Source of the DNA: Aphelocoma coerulescens
Taxonomy: Eukaryota; Chordata; Aves; Passeriformes; Corvidae
Assembly (NCBI RefSeq): GCF_041296385.1
Contig: NC_091022.1
Span: 25,625,967 to 25,689,966, forward strand
Reading direction: 5' to 3'
Length of the DNA: 64,000 nt
The position numbers and the translations under genes are program-made. Shown piece after piece: positions 33,052 to 44,098 of this stretch; the stretch's first letter is position 1, and every line of letters begins with the position of its first letter. The notes below the pieces were generated by a model. That model was not told where the DNA came from. It saw only the letters and a list, made by a program, of their open reading frames with translations, and ran no database searches.

Positions 33052-33165
33052 GGATTTGGGTACCAGCCCTATTTCTGACCCTCAGGTCCATCTCTCCCTT
33101 TTTGTGCCTCAATTTCCTTCTCCAAAACATGGTGATTCCAATGTAAACATTTCCTTCCTTTCAGT
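33052..33165 (+). mobile_element. MIR/CORE-SINE-like element, best copy in the window
   Basis: Blocks in MIR order: TGGATTTGGGTACCAGCCCT (tRNA-derived B-box side, like GGGTTcgaatCCcgGCtCT), TTTCTGACCCTCAGG, CATCTCTCCCTTTTTGTGCC, TCAATTTCCTTCTCCAAAAC, ATGGTGATTCCAATG and CATTTCCTTCCTTTCAG. This spans both the tRNA-related head and the CORE/3' half, more than any other MIR-like piece here. The plus frame 33026-33274 is repeat-derived. Confidence 0.68.
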
Positions 33166-33279
33166 CAGATGTGCTCTGGAATGGTTGCAGGTTGTTGCTA
33201 TTTCTGGGCCTGTCATTCTAACACATTTTGGCTGCACTAATTCCCTGCAACAGAAATTGTTCTGCCTGTCCTAGTCTGG

Positions 33280-33560
33280 GACAAAGCAGGCAATTAATTG
33301 TCCCTTACACGTTTATTAACTCTGCAGCTTTCTTTCAATGACTATGTGGAATCCAGTAATTTTTTAATATATTTTCATAAACTGTGGGCACAACATGTCC
33401 TGTTTCCACTAATAACCGTGCCATATAATTAGTCCTGATTACACAGATATTTAGTATCATTTTACATATTCCAGTCCTTTCCTAGTGCCTCTGCCTAGCC
33501 AAGGCATATTTAAAGCCACAACCATCTCCATTCTGTTTCCCAGCAGTTTTCAAGATTTCC
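33280..33560. promoter_or_regulatory. Candidate conserved noncoding element
   Basis: Repeat-free AT-rich block. It contains the palindrome CAATTAATTG (33291-33300) within a larger inverted repeat, GGGACAA (33278-33284) and TTGTCCC (33298-33304). Other motifs are CACGTTTATTAACTC, CCATATAATTAGTCC and CCTGATTACAC. No open frame. Conservation not tested. Confidence 0.38.
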
Positions 33561-33626
33561 TTGTGGAGAGGATTGCAGTTAACATGGCAGCTTCAAAGAA
33601 CAATTTCATTTCACTGGTGTACATTT

Positions 33627-33644
33627 TATATATATATATATATA
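33627..33644. repeat. (TA)9 microsatellite
   Basis: Nine perfect TA dinucleotides. Confidence 0.95.
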
Positions 33645-35044
33645 GGCTGTGATCAAACGTCAGGTGACAAAGCCTAGGATACAAATAGAAGGCATCTGTC
33701 TACTTACAGGAAAAAGCCAGTATTTGAAATCCATCAGGAAATTAACAACATGAATCTTTAGAAATCTATTCCTTAAACATCTGTTGGCTTAGGGCTGAAC
33801 ATTGACCGTATTTAGGATTTTGCTGTGAGGTAGCACCCCCCAAACGAAAGATCCCTCACCACATTAGACTCTGGTGGGAGAACAAGAAAAATTTGCTCTG
33901 TGCAACACTCTGCTCTGTGATTAGAGGTGTGTGTCTTTCCCTGCTGGCGTGGCTGTCTCTGTAGAGATGGACATGGATATTGGATGAGATTAAAATGCTT
34001 CAGTTACCACTGTCAGTGGTTCTTTAATTTAAAATGAAGAAAGCAAACAAACATTCCTTTTGATGAGGTAACTGAATGATGCTATGGAAAAGCACTTTGC
34101 TGTCAGGTGGTAATTAGGTTCAGTAATAGTTGTGGGTTTTTAGCCTTGGAGGCTGTGGCCCCTGGGAGTCTGAGAGAAATGATACATTCAATTTCCGGAG
34201 GAGAGGAAGATGCTGAATGCTTTTCTCTGCTAACCCTGCAGGTCTCTGCAGATAAGAGCATTCAGAACTGCAGTGCTGACAATCCTCCTTGAGCCAGCCT
34301 AAACTGTGGTGTCAAGATCACAAACAGAAAAGGGAGATGGGCTCAAAGCAGGCCTAACACAGGCAGCCTGGCTCTGACCCCATACATGAGGAACTGCCAG
34401 AATGGCTGCAGTGAGAGGATTTTTAAAGGCTGCAGAAGGAACTCCAGCAATTGCTCTCTGGTCTGGGCTGATATTTGTAACATCCATCTTACACATCACT
34501 AGAAAATCTTCAGTAGGAAAGTGATCCTTTGCAGACAAGGAACCATTCCCACAGCTACTCTTTCAAGGGAGGAAAAAAGCGGGTAGAAGGAAGGAGTGAA
34601 TCTCAAGGCTCAGCTGCCTCCCTTGCCAATTCGGAATTGCCTTTTCCACTGCAAAATATAAATTATATTCAGTTGTGTTGTTAAGGGTTGAAACCCAAAT
34701 GAAGTATCCCAATTGGTCCAAATGCATTTAACTGAAAATTTTCAGTTTGGAGGCATTATTGCTGTTTCCTCAGAACAGAGGCAAATTCAGAATATGATGT
34801 TTCCCATGAAACAGGTGCTCTGGTTCCTGTTCTGCTCCCATCTCCATGTTGTTACACAGCTTTTCCAGCTCAAGGGATGCTGGTTCTCCATAAACAGTTC
34901 AGTGGTATCTCCCCTGCTCTTCACACAAGCTAAGGGACACTGAAAGGACGCAGTTGGCCAACACCAGAGAAGGGCCAGCAGTGCTGCAGGGGGCAAGCTT
35001 GGGCATTTCATGCCTTTGTGCATTGCTCACCATGCCTGAGTTCA
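33645..35044. other. Unique noncoding DNA, no gene seen
   Basis: Short frames only (34107-34292, 34713-34943 plus; 34299-34538, 34787-35023 minus), without domains. No repeat recognised. Confidence 0.5.
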
Positions 35045-35112
35045 CATCCCACTTCCTTTTGGACTAACTCCCACTGAGCTGGGTGTAAAACTGGAGTAAG
35101 GACTCAGAGCGA
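35045..35112. repeat. Possible old tetrapod interspersed repeat
   Basis: GGACTAACTCCCACTGAGCT followed by GTGTAAAACTGGAGTAAGGA recalls an old repeat common in turtles and crocodilians (tAACTCCcAtTGAcTtc..tgtaAaaCTGGaGTAAGgact). Only one short piece can be compared and the family is not named with confidence. Confidence 0.3.
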
Positions 35113-35299
35113 GAGGGGATCCCCAGGTAAAGTGTCCCAGCTGGGCTGGCAGAAGGAACCTGCCATTGGCTGCCAGCACTGTGGCAGCTCCAAGGGGAGG
35201 TGGAGAACTCTGCCTTCAGCACAGGCTTGCCAGTAATTTCCTGAAGCACTGAAAAAGTTTTCACTTCCAGAATTAAAACTTTGTGAAATAAAAGTGGGT
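35113..35299. other. Unique noncoding DNA
   Basis: Nothing recognised. Confidence 0.5.
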
Positions 35300-35560
35300 C
35301 TGATTCACTCTCAGGAGATAAATGAAGGGTAAGTCCATTAAAGATACTGGTGTGAGATTGGTGTACAGCAGACAGAATTCAGGAAAGATATCGATATCTC
35401 CAAAATCCTCTGAATATTTTTTCAGACATAAACCAGGTATCTTTCCTGATCATAAATGCTTTATTTCCAAATGGAATTTCAATAAAATAAGCACAGTTAG
35501 ACTAGCACGCTTATTATAAAGCCGTAATGCAGTAGCACTGAAGTTTAGTCATGAAAGGTA
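35300..35560. promoter_or_regulatory. Weak candidate regulatory block with a 14-bp palindrome
   Basis: Contains the perfect palindrome AGATATCGATATCT at 35386-35399, plus GTCCATTAAAGATAC and TTTAGTCATGAAAGG. Repeat-free and AT-rich. Four such palindromes are expected by chance in a window this size, so the palindrome alone is not evidence. Confidence 0.25.
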
Positions 35561-35737
35561 TTAAAAAAGCAGCCCTGCTAAAGCAAGAGAAATTGCTTTC
35601 TGACCTACCAAGTTTTAGGAGTCGGTGCTAGTGGTCCCTCCACCAAGGAGTTCAGCCTGTAGTAATCCAAGAATGTCCTGGCCACATTTCTTCCAAGCTT
35701 CATATCTGTGAGTTTTTAATTAAGGAGCATTTAAAAA

Positions 35738-35769
35738 ATAATAAATAATAATAATAATAATGATGATAG
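35738..35769. repeat. (AAT)n microsatellite
   Basis: About nine AAT/ATA units with one imperfect unit, ending in GATGATAG. Confidence 0.9.
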
Positions 35770-37084
35770 TATAAAAGCAGAGTCTAAAGGTAAATTATTG
35801 CTATTTAATGCAAGAGCAAGTTTTACATCAACCATCCCACAGAGCTCAGGCTTCAGGCAAAATGACTTACACAGGCAGATAAGGTGGGGGTCATCTTGTT
35901 TGCTTCTTGTTTTCACAGGCAGATGCAGCATAAAAACACAGACAGGAGGAAACAATCTCCCTTTCCCCGCACGCCTGGCTGCAGATCCCTGTGGTTCTCA
36001 TGAAATAATACACTAGACAAAATTTCCAATTTCCACATTCAGGGAAAATAATTACCTCAAATGCTTGGATACAGGCAGTATTTCTGTATCCAGGAAACAA
36101 GGTCAGCTATATCAGGGTGTGAACCTGCCACGGAGCAGGGTACTGGAGGTTGGGATTAAAGCTGTAGCCCTCCACACCTTTAGCTCTGACCCCACAGTGT
36201 CATGGGGAATACACTGTTCTTTCCCCGTGTTCTATTCAGGACCTGAAATGGTGATTTTAGCACAGAACTGGAAGGACAGAAGGTTACCTTAACGAGTTCA
36301 GCACTAACTCTGGTGTGTCTTCTCACTAGCCATGATTTCTCCTTCAGCTCACCCCTAAACCCAGCATTAGGCAGGTGCTGCACATCAAAGCTGCCACAGA
36401 GACCTCACAGGCACAGGAACCTGACCTTGCTGAAGACTCAGTTGCTAAGAAAGAAGTTGAAAAACCTGTGGATTGCATTGAAAAAAAATATCCCAGACAA
36501 CATGTCCATGGGGTGAGTCTGCTGCTCTTGTGAAAAGTCAGCATTAAGTCTGCCTGTTACAGGGCAGCATCTCCTTATCACCCACAGGGTGATGTCCAGC
36601 TGGGAGATAGCCAGTGGATGCCATTTTCCACAGCTGTGTTGTGGGGGCTGAGGACTCCTTTGTTCGCCTGCTTTGAACTGATGCCTACCCAGGCTGCAAT
36701 AACCACCTGGTTCTCCAGGGCACTGCCCCAGATGGTCGTGGTGAGGAGCATTTCAGCAGGGCTGCTGCAACAACTGAGCTGGGCACAGAACCTGGGGAGT
36801 CTAAAGAGACCTTTGCATGCAACGCCCAGCAGTGCAGGAAGATAAACCATTGCTGGGTTGTTTTGTGTGCATGTGGGCATGTTCTATTTTATCAATAGTT
36901 ATCTGCTGATGTGTCCATTAGAGGAAAATTCCAGAAGTGCAGTGTCCCAGGGGCTTCCAGCAGCGCCGGTAAAGACACTGGCTTCTAAATGAAGCTTTTA
37001 TTACCCACCCACTTACATTAGACACATCAAAACAAGTGAGCATGAGACATCAGGTTCAGGCATCACTGTGAGATCTTTTTATCA
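35770..37084. other. Unique noncoding DNA, no gene seen
   Basis: Frames at 35798-36016, 36065-36292, 36313-36516, 36578-36880 (minus) and 36618-36845 have no domain similarity. Confidence 0.5.
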
Positions 37085-37106
37085 TTCATTTATTTATTTA
37101 TTTATA
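37085..37106. repeat. (TTTA)n short microsatellite
   Basis: About five TTTA/ATTT units. Confidence 0.9.
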
Positions 37107-38084
37107 AGGAAGGTCGAACCAACGTCACAGTCTTTACTCCTGCAAAAATCCAGCCACCAGCTCTGCTAGTGCTGCAGTCAGGTCTAGTGGCCGAGGATGA
37201 CTCCTGACACTGCTTTTCTCTCCAATGATCTAGTCTTGCTTTTCCAGTTCCCACCGCTGTGCCTGGGGATGGTTACATGGATCTGTCCCTTCTATCCTGA
37301 CACGCTCATTGCGACCCTAACACCACATGTGCTGCGAGCATCTCAGTTCTGCTGGCCAGCAGCGCGGCAGAGCCAGAGCAGCTGCTGCTCCCGGCTGTTG
37401 TCTGCCTGGACAGGGAGAGGCGGCTGTGTGGATCAGCACCAGCTGTTCCCTGGCTGTGGCAGTGCCCAGCGAGCTCCCCTCTCAGCCTGCCAGCACTGCC
37501 GGGCCAGACCTGCCCTGCGTGCGGGGAAGCTCACAAAGTTGGAGACAGCCTAAAGTTTAGCAGTTCGAGGGAGGGCAGTGTTGCTCTGAAAGTGCTTTGT
37601 GATTGTTCCTGGAATTTGGGGATGGCTGGGGGTAGTTTGGTTGCTGTGGATGTGGACTCAAAGCAGTGGTGAAGGTTAAGAGTTCAGAGTAGTCTGAGGA
37701 AGCGAGGAAGAAGGGAAGAGGGCTGTCAGACACTTAAGGGATTGAGAAGACTAACATGGCTTGATCTTGTAGTTTCTTTCATTTACTCGTCACTTTAAAG
37801 ACATAAACTGGTAATTGGACTCAGTAAAGTCTCTAGGACATTTTGTCAGTGGCAATCTCAGAAAGCTCCTCTGCCAGAAGTGGCCCTGCTGCCCTTTTCT
37901 TTGTCTCTCTGCATTGCCTTTGTTTGCACGGTGGGAAGCACCTGGCCTGCAGACCTGGGGGAGGAAGCCCTTAGATGAGAGTGGGTGCAGCCAAGGAAGT
38001 GGCTCCTCGAGCTTCTGCCTTACAAGTCTGCCTTAACTCTGACCTGCAGGAATCCAGTTCCACTGCTGAGCTCAGGTCTTAGGA
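37107..38084. other. Unique noncoding DNA with a GC-rich, mildly CpG-enriched block
   Basis: 37330-37530 is the GC-richest stretch of this part, with nine CpGs in 200 bases. It has two overlapping plus frames (37197-37553, 37327-37560) lacking domains. It falls short of a clear CpG island and shows no promoter motif. Confidence 0.45.
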
Positions 38085-38190
38085 ACAGCTTTCTGAAGCT
38101 AAGGACAGCTAACCAGTGGAATAACCTGCCTTAGCACGTCTGGAAATCTTCAGACCAGAGGTCTTCAAGAACACGTTAAGCCCACAGCAG
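38085..38190 (+). mobile_element. Possible ancient CR1/L3-like remnant
   Basis: AAGCTAAGGACAGCTAACCA, GTGGAATAACCTGCCTTAGC, CACGTCTGGAAATCTTCAGA and GGTCTTCAAGAACACGTTAA resemble the old CR1 order (ataaGGACAGt.aA.Ca.TGGAAtagccTgCC..gaggTtgTGGAAtCTcc..ttggAGGTtTTCAAgaaCa). Strongly diverged; the assignment is tentative. Confidence 0.42.
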
Positions 38191-39479
38191 ACATGATTGA
38201 TTTAGGTGTAATTCATACTGTGTGAAGTTTAGGTAAGGAAACATAAGAGGGCCTCTCAGGCCACTTCACCCCATTTTCCTACAGTTCTGAACATATTTTC
38301 CAGTGCACACAGAGACCTGTTTGCTAAGATTGCCAAGAAAGGCAAGGGCATTTTGCAGAGCACAGACACACAGATAGATGGAGAGCATGAAGAAATCAGA
38401 AATGCAGTGCCACATGCATCCACTGAAAAGTCACAAAATGGGAATAACTTGCAGTCAGCATTGATGAGAAGAGACTCAAACCAGCATGGGATAAAAAATG
38501 TGCATGTTCTAGTACAAGTCTCTGCAGCCATCCTGCCCCCTCTGCTCTGCCTGTCACTTCTGCAAAGGATGAGCGGTTTCTGTCATGGAAATCAGGCACC
38601 TGATACATAAAACCAGGAGCAGCAGCACTGGTCTCTCCCTGTGATTGTCCAGCCTGGGCAAGAGCTGGCATGACTCCCTCAGCAAGTGCCGGCAGCACGA
38701 GTGTGCAGAACCGGTAGAGGAAAACAAACTAAAGCAGTAACATTTATCTCTGGTGCATGGAAGGCTCAAACTCCACTTTGGCTAGCAGTGTATCCTGAGC
38801 ATGTAAATAACAGCTACTGCAACCAGAACCCACTTCTGCTGGCTGGCTTGGTTGGTTGGTTGGTTGGTTGGCTGGTTTTTAACCAGCTTCCTTTCTGCAG
38901 TCATACATGCTGTGTGCCCACAGGAGCTCCCTTCCTAGCTTGAACTGCACTTGGCAGAAGGCCATTTCCCAGCTATTCCCATCATGGGAGCTCAGCTCAT
39001 ATGAGACACTCAAAATCTATTTGGGAAGGTCATGATGGAAACAGCTGGGTGTATCTTCACCTTCACTAGGGTCTGCAGCTCCCTCTCATCTCCCTTCCTC
39101 CTCCACAGACTCATTCCTCCATGCTCTATATTTCTACCTGGAAGTGGAAACCAGTGTCCCTCCTGCAAACACCCTTCTCACAGCATTCACTCTGTGAATG
39201 GCATCAGCAGATTTGGGGAGATTTCAGGACAGTCTGTTTATGCACAACTCTGCCAAATTTCACAGATGTTAGGCGGTTCAAGAATCGAGCTGGTCCCTCT
39301 GCAAAATCCCGCACGTTTATGATCCCTACCATGCCCCACAGCCCAAAGCTTCCAGCCCTGGTAAGAAAGGAAGACAGAGGAGTGGGGACTCTCATAAGCC
39401 ATTACTAGTTTTCAGCTGACACGATTCATTGAGCCTATTGTGAACAGTCTGCTTAAGCTCAAGCTTCTGGAAGCGCAGA
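38191..39479. other. Unique noncoding DNA, no gene seen
   Basis: Short frames only. A hairpin, CATTCAC-TCT-GTGAATG, lies at 39184-39200. Confidence 0.5.
38841..38876. repeat. (TTGG)n microsatellite
   Basis: Six TTGG units flanked by GGCTGGC and GGCTGG, imperfect relatives of the unit. Confidence 0.9.
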
Positions 39480-39790
39480 CAGAGCCTTGTTCTGTCTGTG
39501 CATGGAGGCAATAAAAATCTCAATTTGGAAACCAGTTAGCAGTACAAGTCATTAGGGGAGGTACTAAATGTTGCTGCTTTAATAGCTCACTGATCCTTTA
39601 ATAATGTCACTGCTGCAGAGCATGGTGGCACCATTCGCTCGCTTTTGTTTTGCTTTTTGAAATTCAGGGTCATTCCACTTTCAAGTGAGTGGATTATCTC
39701 TCTTTCCTCCTTCTGCCAGATACTGCAACTGCTTTAAATAATTAGAAAAAAGAATGGCTCCTTCAAATTCACCATCTCATTTTCATAAGG
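39480..39790. promoter_or_regulatory. Weak candidate conserved noncoding element
   Basis: Repeat-free, with CAAGTCATTAGGGG, GCTTTAATAGCTCAC, CCTTTAATAATGTCAC, CTTTCAAGTGAGTGG (NKX-like) and TTTAAATAATTAG. No open frame. Motif texture only. Confidence 0.3.
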
Positions 39791-40464
39791 TCCAGTGTCA
39801 TTGCTTTGGAACAGGAAGAGAAGCTGTGATGGTGGTAAGGATTTGACAAGGGCAAAACAGTTAGCAGCCCCCACTCATCTTTGATAAGTCCTGTGGGGTC
39901 TCTGCCAAGCAGATTGGATCTCTGGTTTTATGTCTCATCTAGAGGACAGCACCTCCATCAATTTGAAACACGGCACTGGGTTATTAGCTTATGGAATTCA
40001 TCCAAGTTTAGTCCTAAGTAGGATTTGAAATGTGACCATTCAATCCAGAGGCACCACTGGCCAGACCCACGCAAGCCTTTTGTTTCAGGCAAACAGCTTT
40101 AAGTTATCCTAAAGACAGACAGAGAGGAAGGAAAAAAATGGAAAGGGAGAAAGAGGGTAAGGAAAATGAGAACAAAGAGAAAGATGAATCTTTTTAATGG
40201 CTCAAATTAAAAACCAGAAGAAGCTCTTTGTTTGACACAACTGAATTTTACAGCAAATCTCAGTCCACCGCAACAAGGATCCTGTTATTTATGAAAAGAG
40301 GGTTATTTTGTTTGGGAGAGTCCCAGATGACTGTGGTCAGTGAGCATACTGTCAGCTTCATACAATCTCAGGAGAAATATGGATGAGGTTTTCTCGTCTG
40401 TTTAGAACAGCTTCCATCAATGGCTCAAACCCCTTCCTGACTCGAACAAGAGCTCTAATGGAAA
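39791..40464. other. Unique noncoding DNA, purine-rich near 40110-40190
   Basis: 40105-40190 is A/G-rich without a clear unit. Nothing else recognised. Confidence 0.5.
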
Positions 40465-41187
40465 ATGGCATTACAGGGCTTTAAACCACCATGTTATATC
40501 ATGCCAAGCCTGATCAGAGCTAGTCCTCTATTTGAGCAGAGCTGTTTTTACCAGTTACTTACTTATTTTGTTTCACAGTGCTGGCACTGCTCTCTAATAA
40601 ACAGATGCTGCCCCAATCTCAGCTCATGGGGGGCCCACTCCAAGCAAAGTGTGATTGGGGCAAAACAGAGCCTTGGTGGTGAAGGAGGGTGGGCAAAGGG
40701 GCTATTCCAAGGCTTTTCACCAGCATTTAACATGATGCAAAGTCTGGGTGCTGATGATGCGCCCTTCCCTGGGACTCACTCCAGGGAAAAAAGGTTCCCA
40801 ATGCCTAGCATAGCTGGTTACATATTTCAAAATCATTATCAAAGGAGGGAGCTTCTAAGATGTGTGGGGAGGAGATCGGGCTCCTGTGGAAGAACGAGGC
40901 TCAATGTGGGAATTACTGGGGACACCCTCTCATGGTACTTGGCAGGTCAAACTCGAGAAATGCAGCCAGACCATCCAGCCTTAAAATCTATAAATGCCCT
41001 GAACTGCCAGCCTGGAAATAGCAAAGGGACTTTCCCTAAGGAGAGCATTTTCATTCCCAACAGCCTGAGCTCCTGGTCCCGGATAGGACAGACACTTTTG
41101 GAAGCAAAAGGTAACAGCAATGAAGAGCCTTCATTTTTATTCCTCTTGTGCGTTATCAGGGAAGGAACCAGGCGGAAAGATCCCTGA
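40465..41187 (+). other. Longest open frame (240 codons), not supported as a gene
   Basis: An uninterrupted ATG-to-stop frame of 240 codons. The predicted protein is rich in Ser, Gly, Cys and Arg, has no signal peptide, no membrane segment, no repeats and no domain I recognise. Inside it, a good splice-acceptor-like sequence (TTATTTTGTTTCACAG, ending 40578) and a donor-like AAAAG/GTAACA (41110/41111) would bound a 532-bp internal exon. A frame this long is moderately unlikely by chance in 64 kb (roughly a few percent). It could be part of a long noncoding RNA, a lineage-specific exon, or chance. No Kozak context or promoter was found. Confidence 0.15.
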
Positions 41188-43404
41188 CCGACTATTTCAG
41201 GCTTTCAGGCCCTTTTCCTGAAATGCTTGATTGTGGTGGAAGAAATTACAAAGATTGGAGTTGTGCGCTCTTCTCCCTGAGTAATCAGAGGCCTGTAATT
41301 TTCTCTCCTGCTCTGAAAGAGGAGATTGGAGAACAGGTATCTTGGAGAGCACTGTTTTATCTCTGCCGGAGGGACTGTGCTCAAGGACCACGCTGTGTTT
41401 CCCATGAACTCATTTCAATATCAGCTTTTGCTTTTGTCCTCATGAACTGAACTGAAACAGGCAGATCCCACCTAACACTGGGACATGGGGAACAGACAAG
41501 AAGGTGGAGGTGCTGCACAGGAGCCAGTGGCTGGACAGAGCCAAGGTGCTGCATCGAGGGGCAGCAGAGGCAGGAGGGGAGCAGAGTGTGGGGGAGCACT
41601 GGTGTGCCCCAACTCTCTGCCACCTGTGAGACTGGGCACCTGTGAAGGAGGTGCCCAACTGAACACGTTCTGCTGCTGATGGAAGCCTGCCCGTGGCACT
41701 GAGCTGCAGAGTGGCTGCCACACGTGTGGCCATGAAAAGGGAGCACCTGACTCAACACAAGATTCAAGACACGCAGAGGGGTACAGGAAATTCAGGGTGC
41801 CCCAAGCAAGCTTGGTAAGGACTGAGATGTCTCAGACACCACCAAAGTAACGCTGGGAACGCCACAGGGCCACAGCCCATTTTACCTCTGAATCCATGTG
41901 CCTTTCCCAGAGCTATGAGCTTGATTTTACAGGGACACCTCTGACTGCTGCTCCATCAGCCTAATGCCATCCTCATATTGCTCCATGCAGGTGACATTTT
42001 GTCCATCTTATGGTCCCTCTGCACCAGTGGGAGATGGAAATGGGCCTTCCTGTAAATGGTAATCTGGCCTAAGATACAAGATAACCAAAGAAAATGGTTT
42101 ATTAAATATCTTGGTGTTGCTGACTCCTGATGAGGTTTTCTGAGGGACAGAGGTCACAGCCAAGCTCACAGCTGAAAAAGAAAAAAAGCCTGAAAGAATG
42201 AATTTCAGCACCAGTATATTTTACTTCATAAAAATATTGCATCAGCATCACTCTGTAAATTGGTATACTGCTAAAATGATTCATTTAAAACCTGATTGTA
42301 ACAGCTTCTATCAAACTGTCCCACAATTAATTTGGGCCTGAATTTACTAGTCTCACATTAATGTCTGATGGATCTTTAATAAGAGTAGCAGGAAAACATA
42401 GGATGAGTCTCTTGTGATTTTAATGTTTCTGATCCTTGCTATTGTTTAATTCTGGTTACTTGCTAGCTCTGGGAAGGAGCCCTTGTGGATTAGCTGACCT
42501 CAGCTCTTTACACAGTCAATGAAAATTACAGAGCTGATTCTCTCTGATGTACTGAAAAGGGATGAGGACAGGGGAAGAAATTTCCAAGTGAAAATCCAGC
42601 ATTCACAACCTTCTATCACTGATGAATGTCCTCAAATGCACAAGTGAGAAATAGCATGAAAAATAAAGCCTTAACAGTTGTTTTCAGCTTGGTTGGAAAT
42701 GCAAGGACAGTGCAATACTTTCCAATTGTAATTAAACCCCCCAAAATCCACTAGACAATCATAAGATGAACTCTTTGGGGATCGTCTTAGTCCCTCCCAT
42801 CTCAGCTCAGAAACATGATGATCCCTGTTGTTCCAGGTCTGGAAGTTCCCATTAGACATTCCACCCACGGCTTTGGGCATAACATTTACTACCACCCAAA
42901 CAAAATCAGTTTCAAGATAAATGGTAGAAAGAGTGTTTCGACACACCAAAGTGTGGATAAACCATTTCTCATCTCTAAATTGCTGGAAGCTCGTGAGTTG
43001 TATAAATCACAACCAGGCATCAGTAATCTGTTGTGTGCTCCATTTTCCCTCTCCAGCTGCAGCTTCCATAGTCAGACAGGGCATAGTCAATAGCTTTGAC
43101 AAGAGCAATCCTAAAAGGAAGAAATTAAGAAATGAGATTGACTAAGAAATACGAGGAACTGAGAAACAGGAGGATTGTGTTCCCTTTGTGGCAGAAGCCT
43201 GCCTGTCGCTGGGTTGAAAGTTTTTGAGTAAAGATAAAGAGAATTGAAGAATGCTGGCAGTGATTGCTGGATTCACTGGGATTTTAGGGGACCTTCCTTC
43301 CCTGGCTGGGATACCACAGGTTCTTCTGTGTCCAAGTGGAACTATTTGCACTTGGGAGCACGGGCATCTGCTCTCCAGTGTCTGAGTAGACACAGATGAC
43401 CTCC
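41188..43404. other. Unique noncoding DNA, no gene seen
   Basis: 41380-41770 carries three overlapping minus frames and one plus frame, none with a domain. It includes the hairpin GGGCACCT-N7-AGGTGCCC at 41634-41656. 42260-42480 is AT-rich and weakly element-like. Confidence 0.5.
41634..41656. repeat. Perfect 8-bp stem hairpin
   Basis: GGGCACCT (41634-41641), a 7-base loop GTGAAGG, then AGGTGCCC (41649-41656). Function unknown. Confidence 0.85.
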
Positions 43405-43450
43405 TGAAACCTACCTGAGGTCACCCAGCTGGAAAAGGACTCAGTCCAGT
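43405..43450 (-). mobile_element. Possible MIR-like fragment
   Basis: CTACCTGAGGTCACCCAGCT followed by GGAAAAGGACTCAG recalls the reverse MIR core CTtgCCcaAGGTCACaCAGCTagtAAgtGGcagAG. Too short for a firm call. Confidence 0.32.
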
Positions 43451-44051
43451 GGCTGTTAGATGGTCTCAGTCAAGATGCCTCTTAAGAACTTGCTCAAAGA
43501 CACACTGGATTTATCCTGCATTCAGTCACTCTTTGTTAAGTCAAGATGAGGCACTGTCTGCATTTGTAGTGGGCCAAATGCAGGGAAGGGACCACTTATC
43601 CTCAGGAATAGCTCCTCTCTCAATCTGTCCTGGGAGGAAAAAGGACCATGGCCTCAGAGGCTGTGCCTTTAAAAACACTTGCAGTCTCCAAGTAATAGTC
43701 ATGCTTCAGTGTGTTCAGCATTTCAGCTGAGCTCAGTACAAAGTGCAGTGATTTAAAGCTGGGAGATCAGGCAGGATTCAGCAAATTCAGAATTATTTAT
43801 TTCTTTAGAGCAGAAAGTCTGGCTACAGATTATTTACTGCAAATGGGTCTGTTTGGGGGAAGGGAGGAAGGCACGAGGGTAGAGAAGGGGTGAATTGATT
43901 GATTGAAATTTTTTCAATTAAAACAAGCAGTTTTTTAAAAAGATTTAATGCTTTATTGAAAACTGTGAAATAATTTAAGAGTCTGGAGCTCTGCTAAGTG
44001 CAGATCATAGAGATGAGGGTAGAGGGAGAAGAAAATAAAATTTTATTCTGT
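43451..44051. other. Unique noncoding DNA
   Basis: 43885-43985 is AT-rich (GATTGATTGAAATTTTTTC and similar). Frames at 43449-43730 and 43711-43893 have no domain. Confidence 0.5.
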
Positions 44052-44098
44052 AGGAGAAGGGAAGGAAGAAGAAAAAAAGGGGGAGGGGGAAGAAAAAA
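44052..44098. repeat. Pure purine tract, 47 bp
   Basis: Only A and G from 44052 to 44098, mixing GGAAG-type units with runs of A and G. Confidence 0.9.

Noticed and set aside
37330..37530. Possible CpG island promoter
   Set aside because: Nine CpGs in 200 bases is mild enrichment over a short span; no TATA, initiator or transcript evidence.
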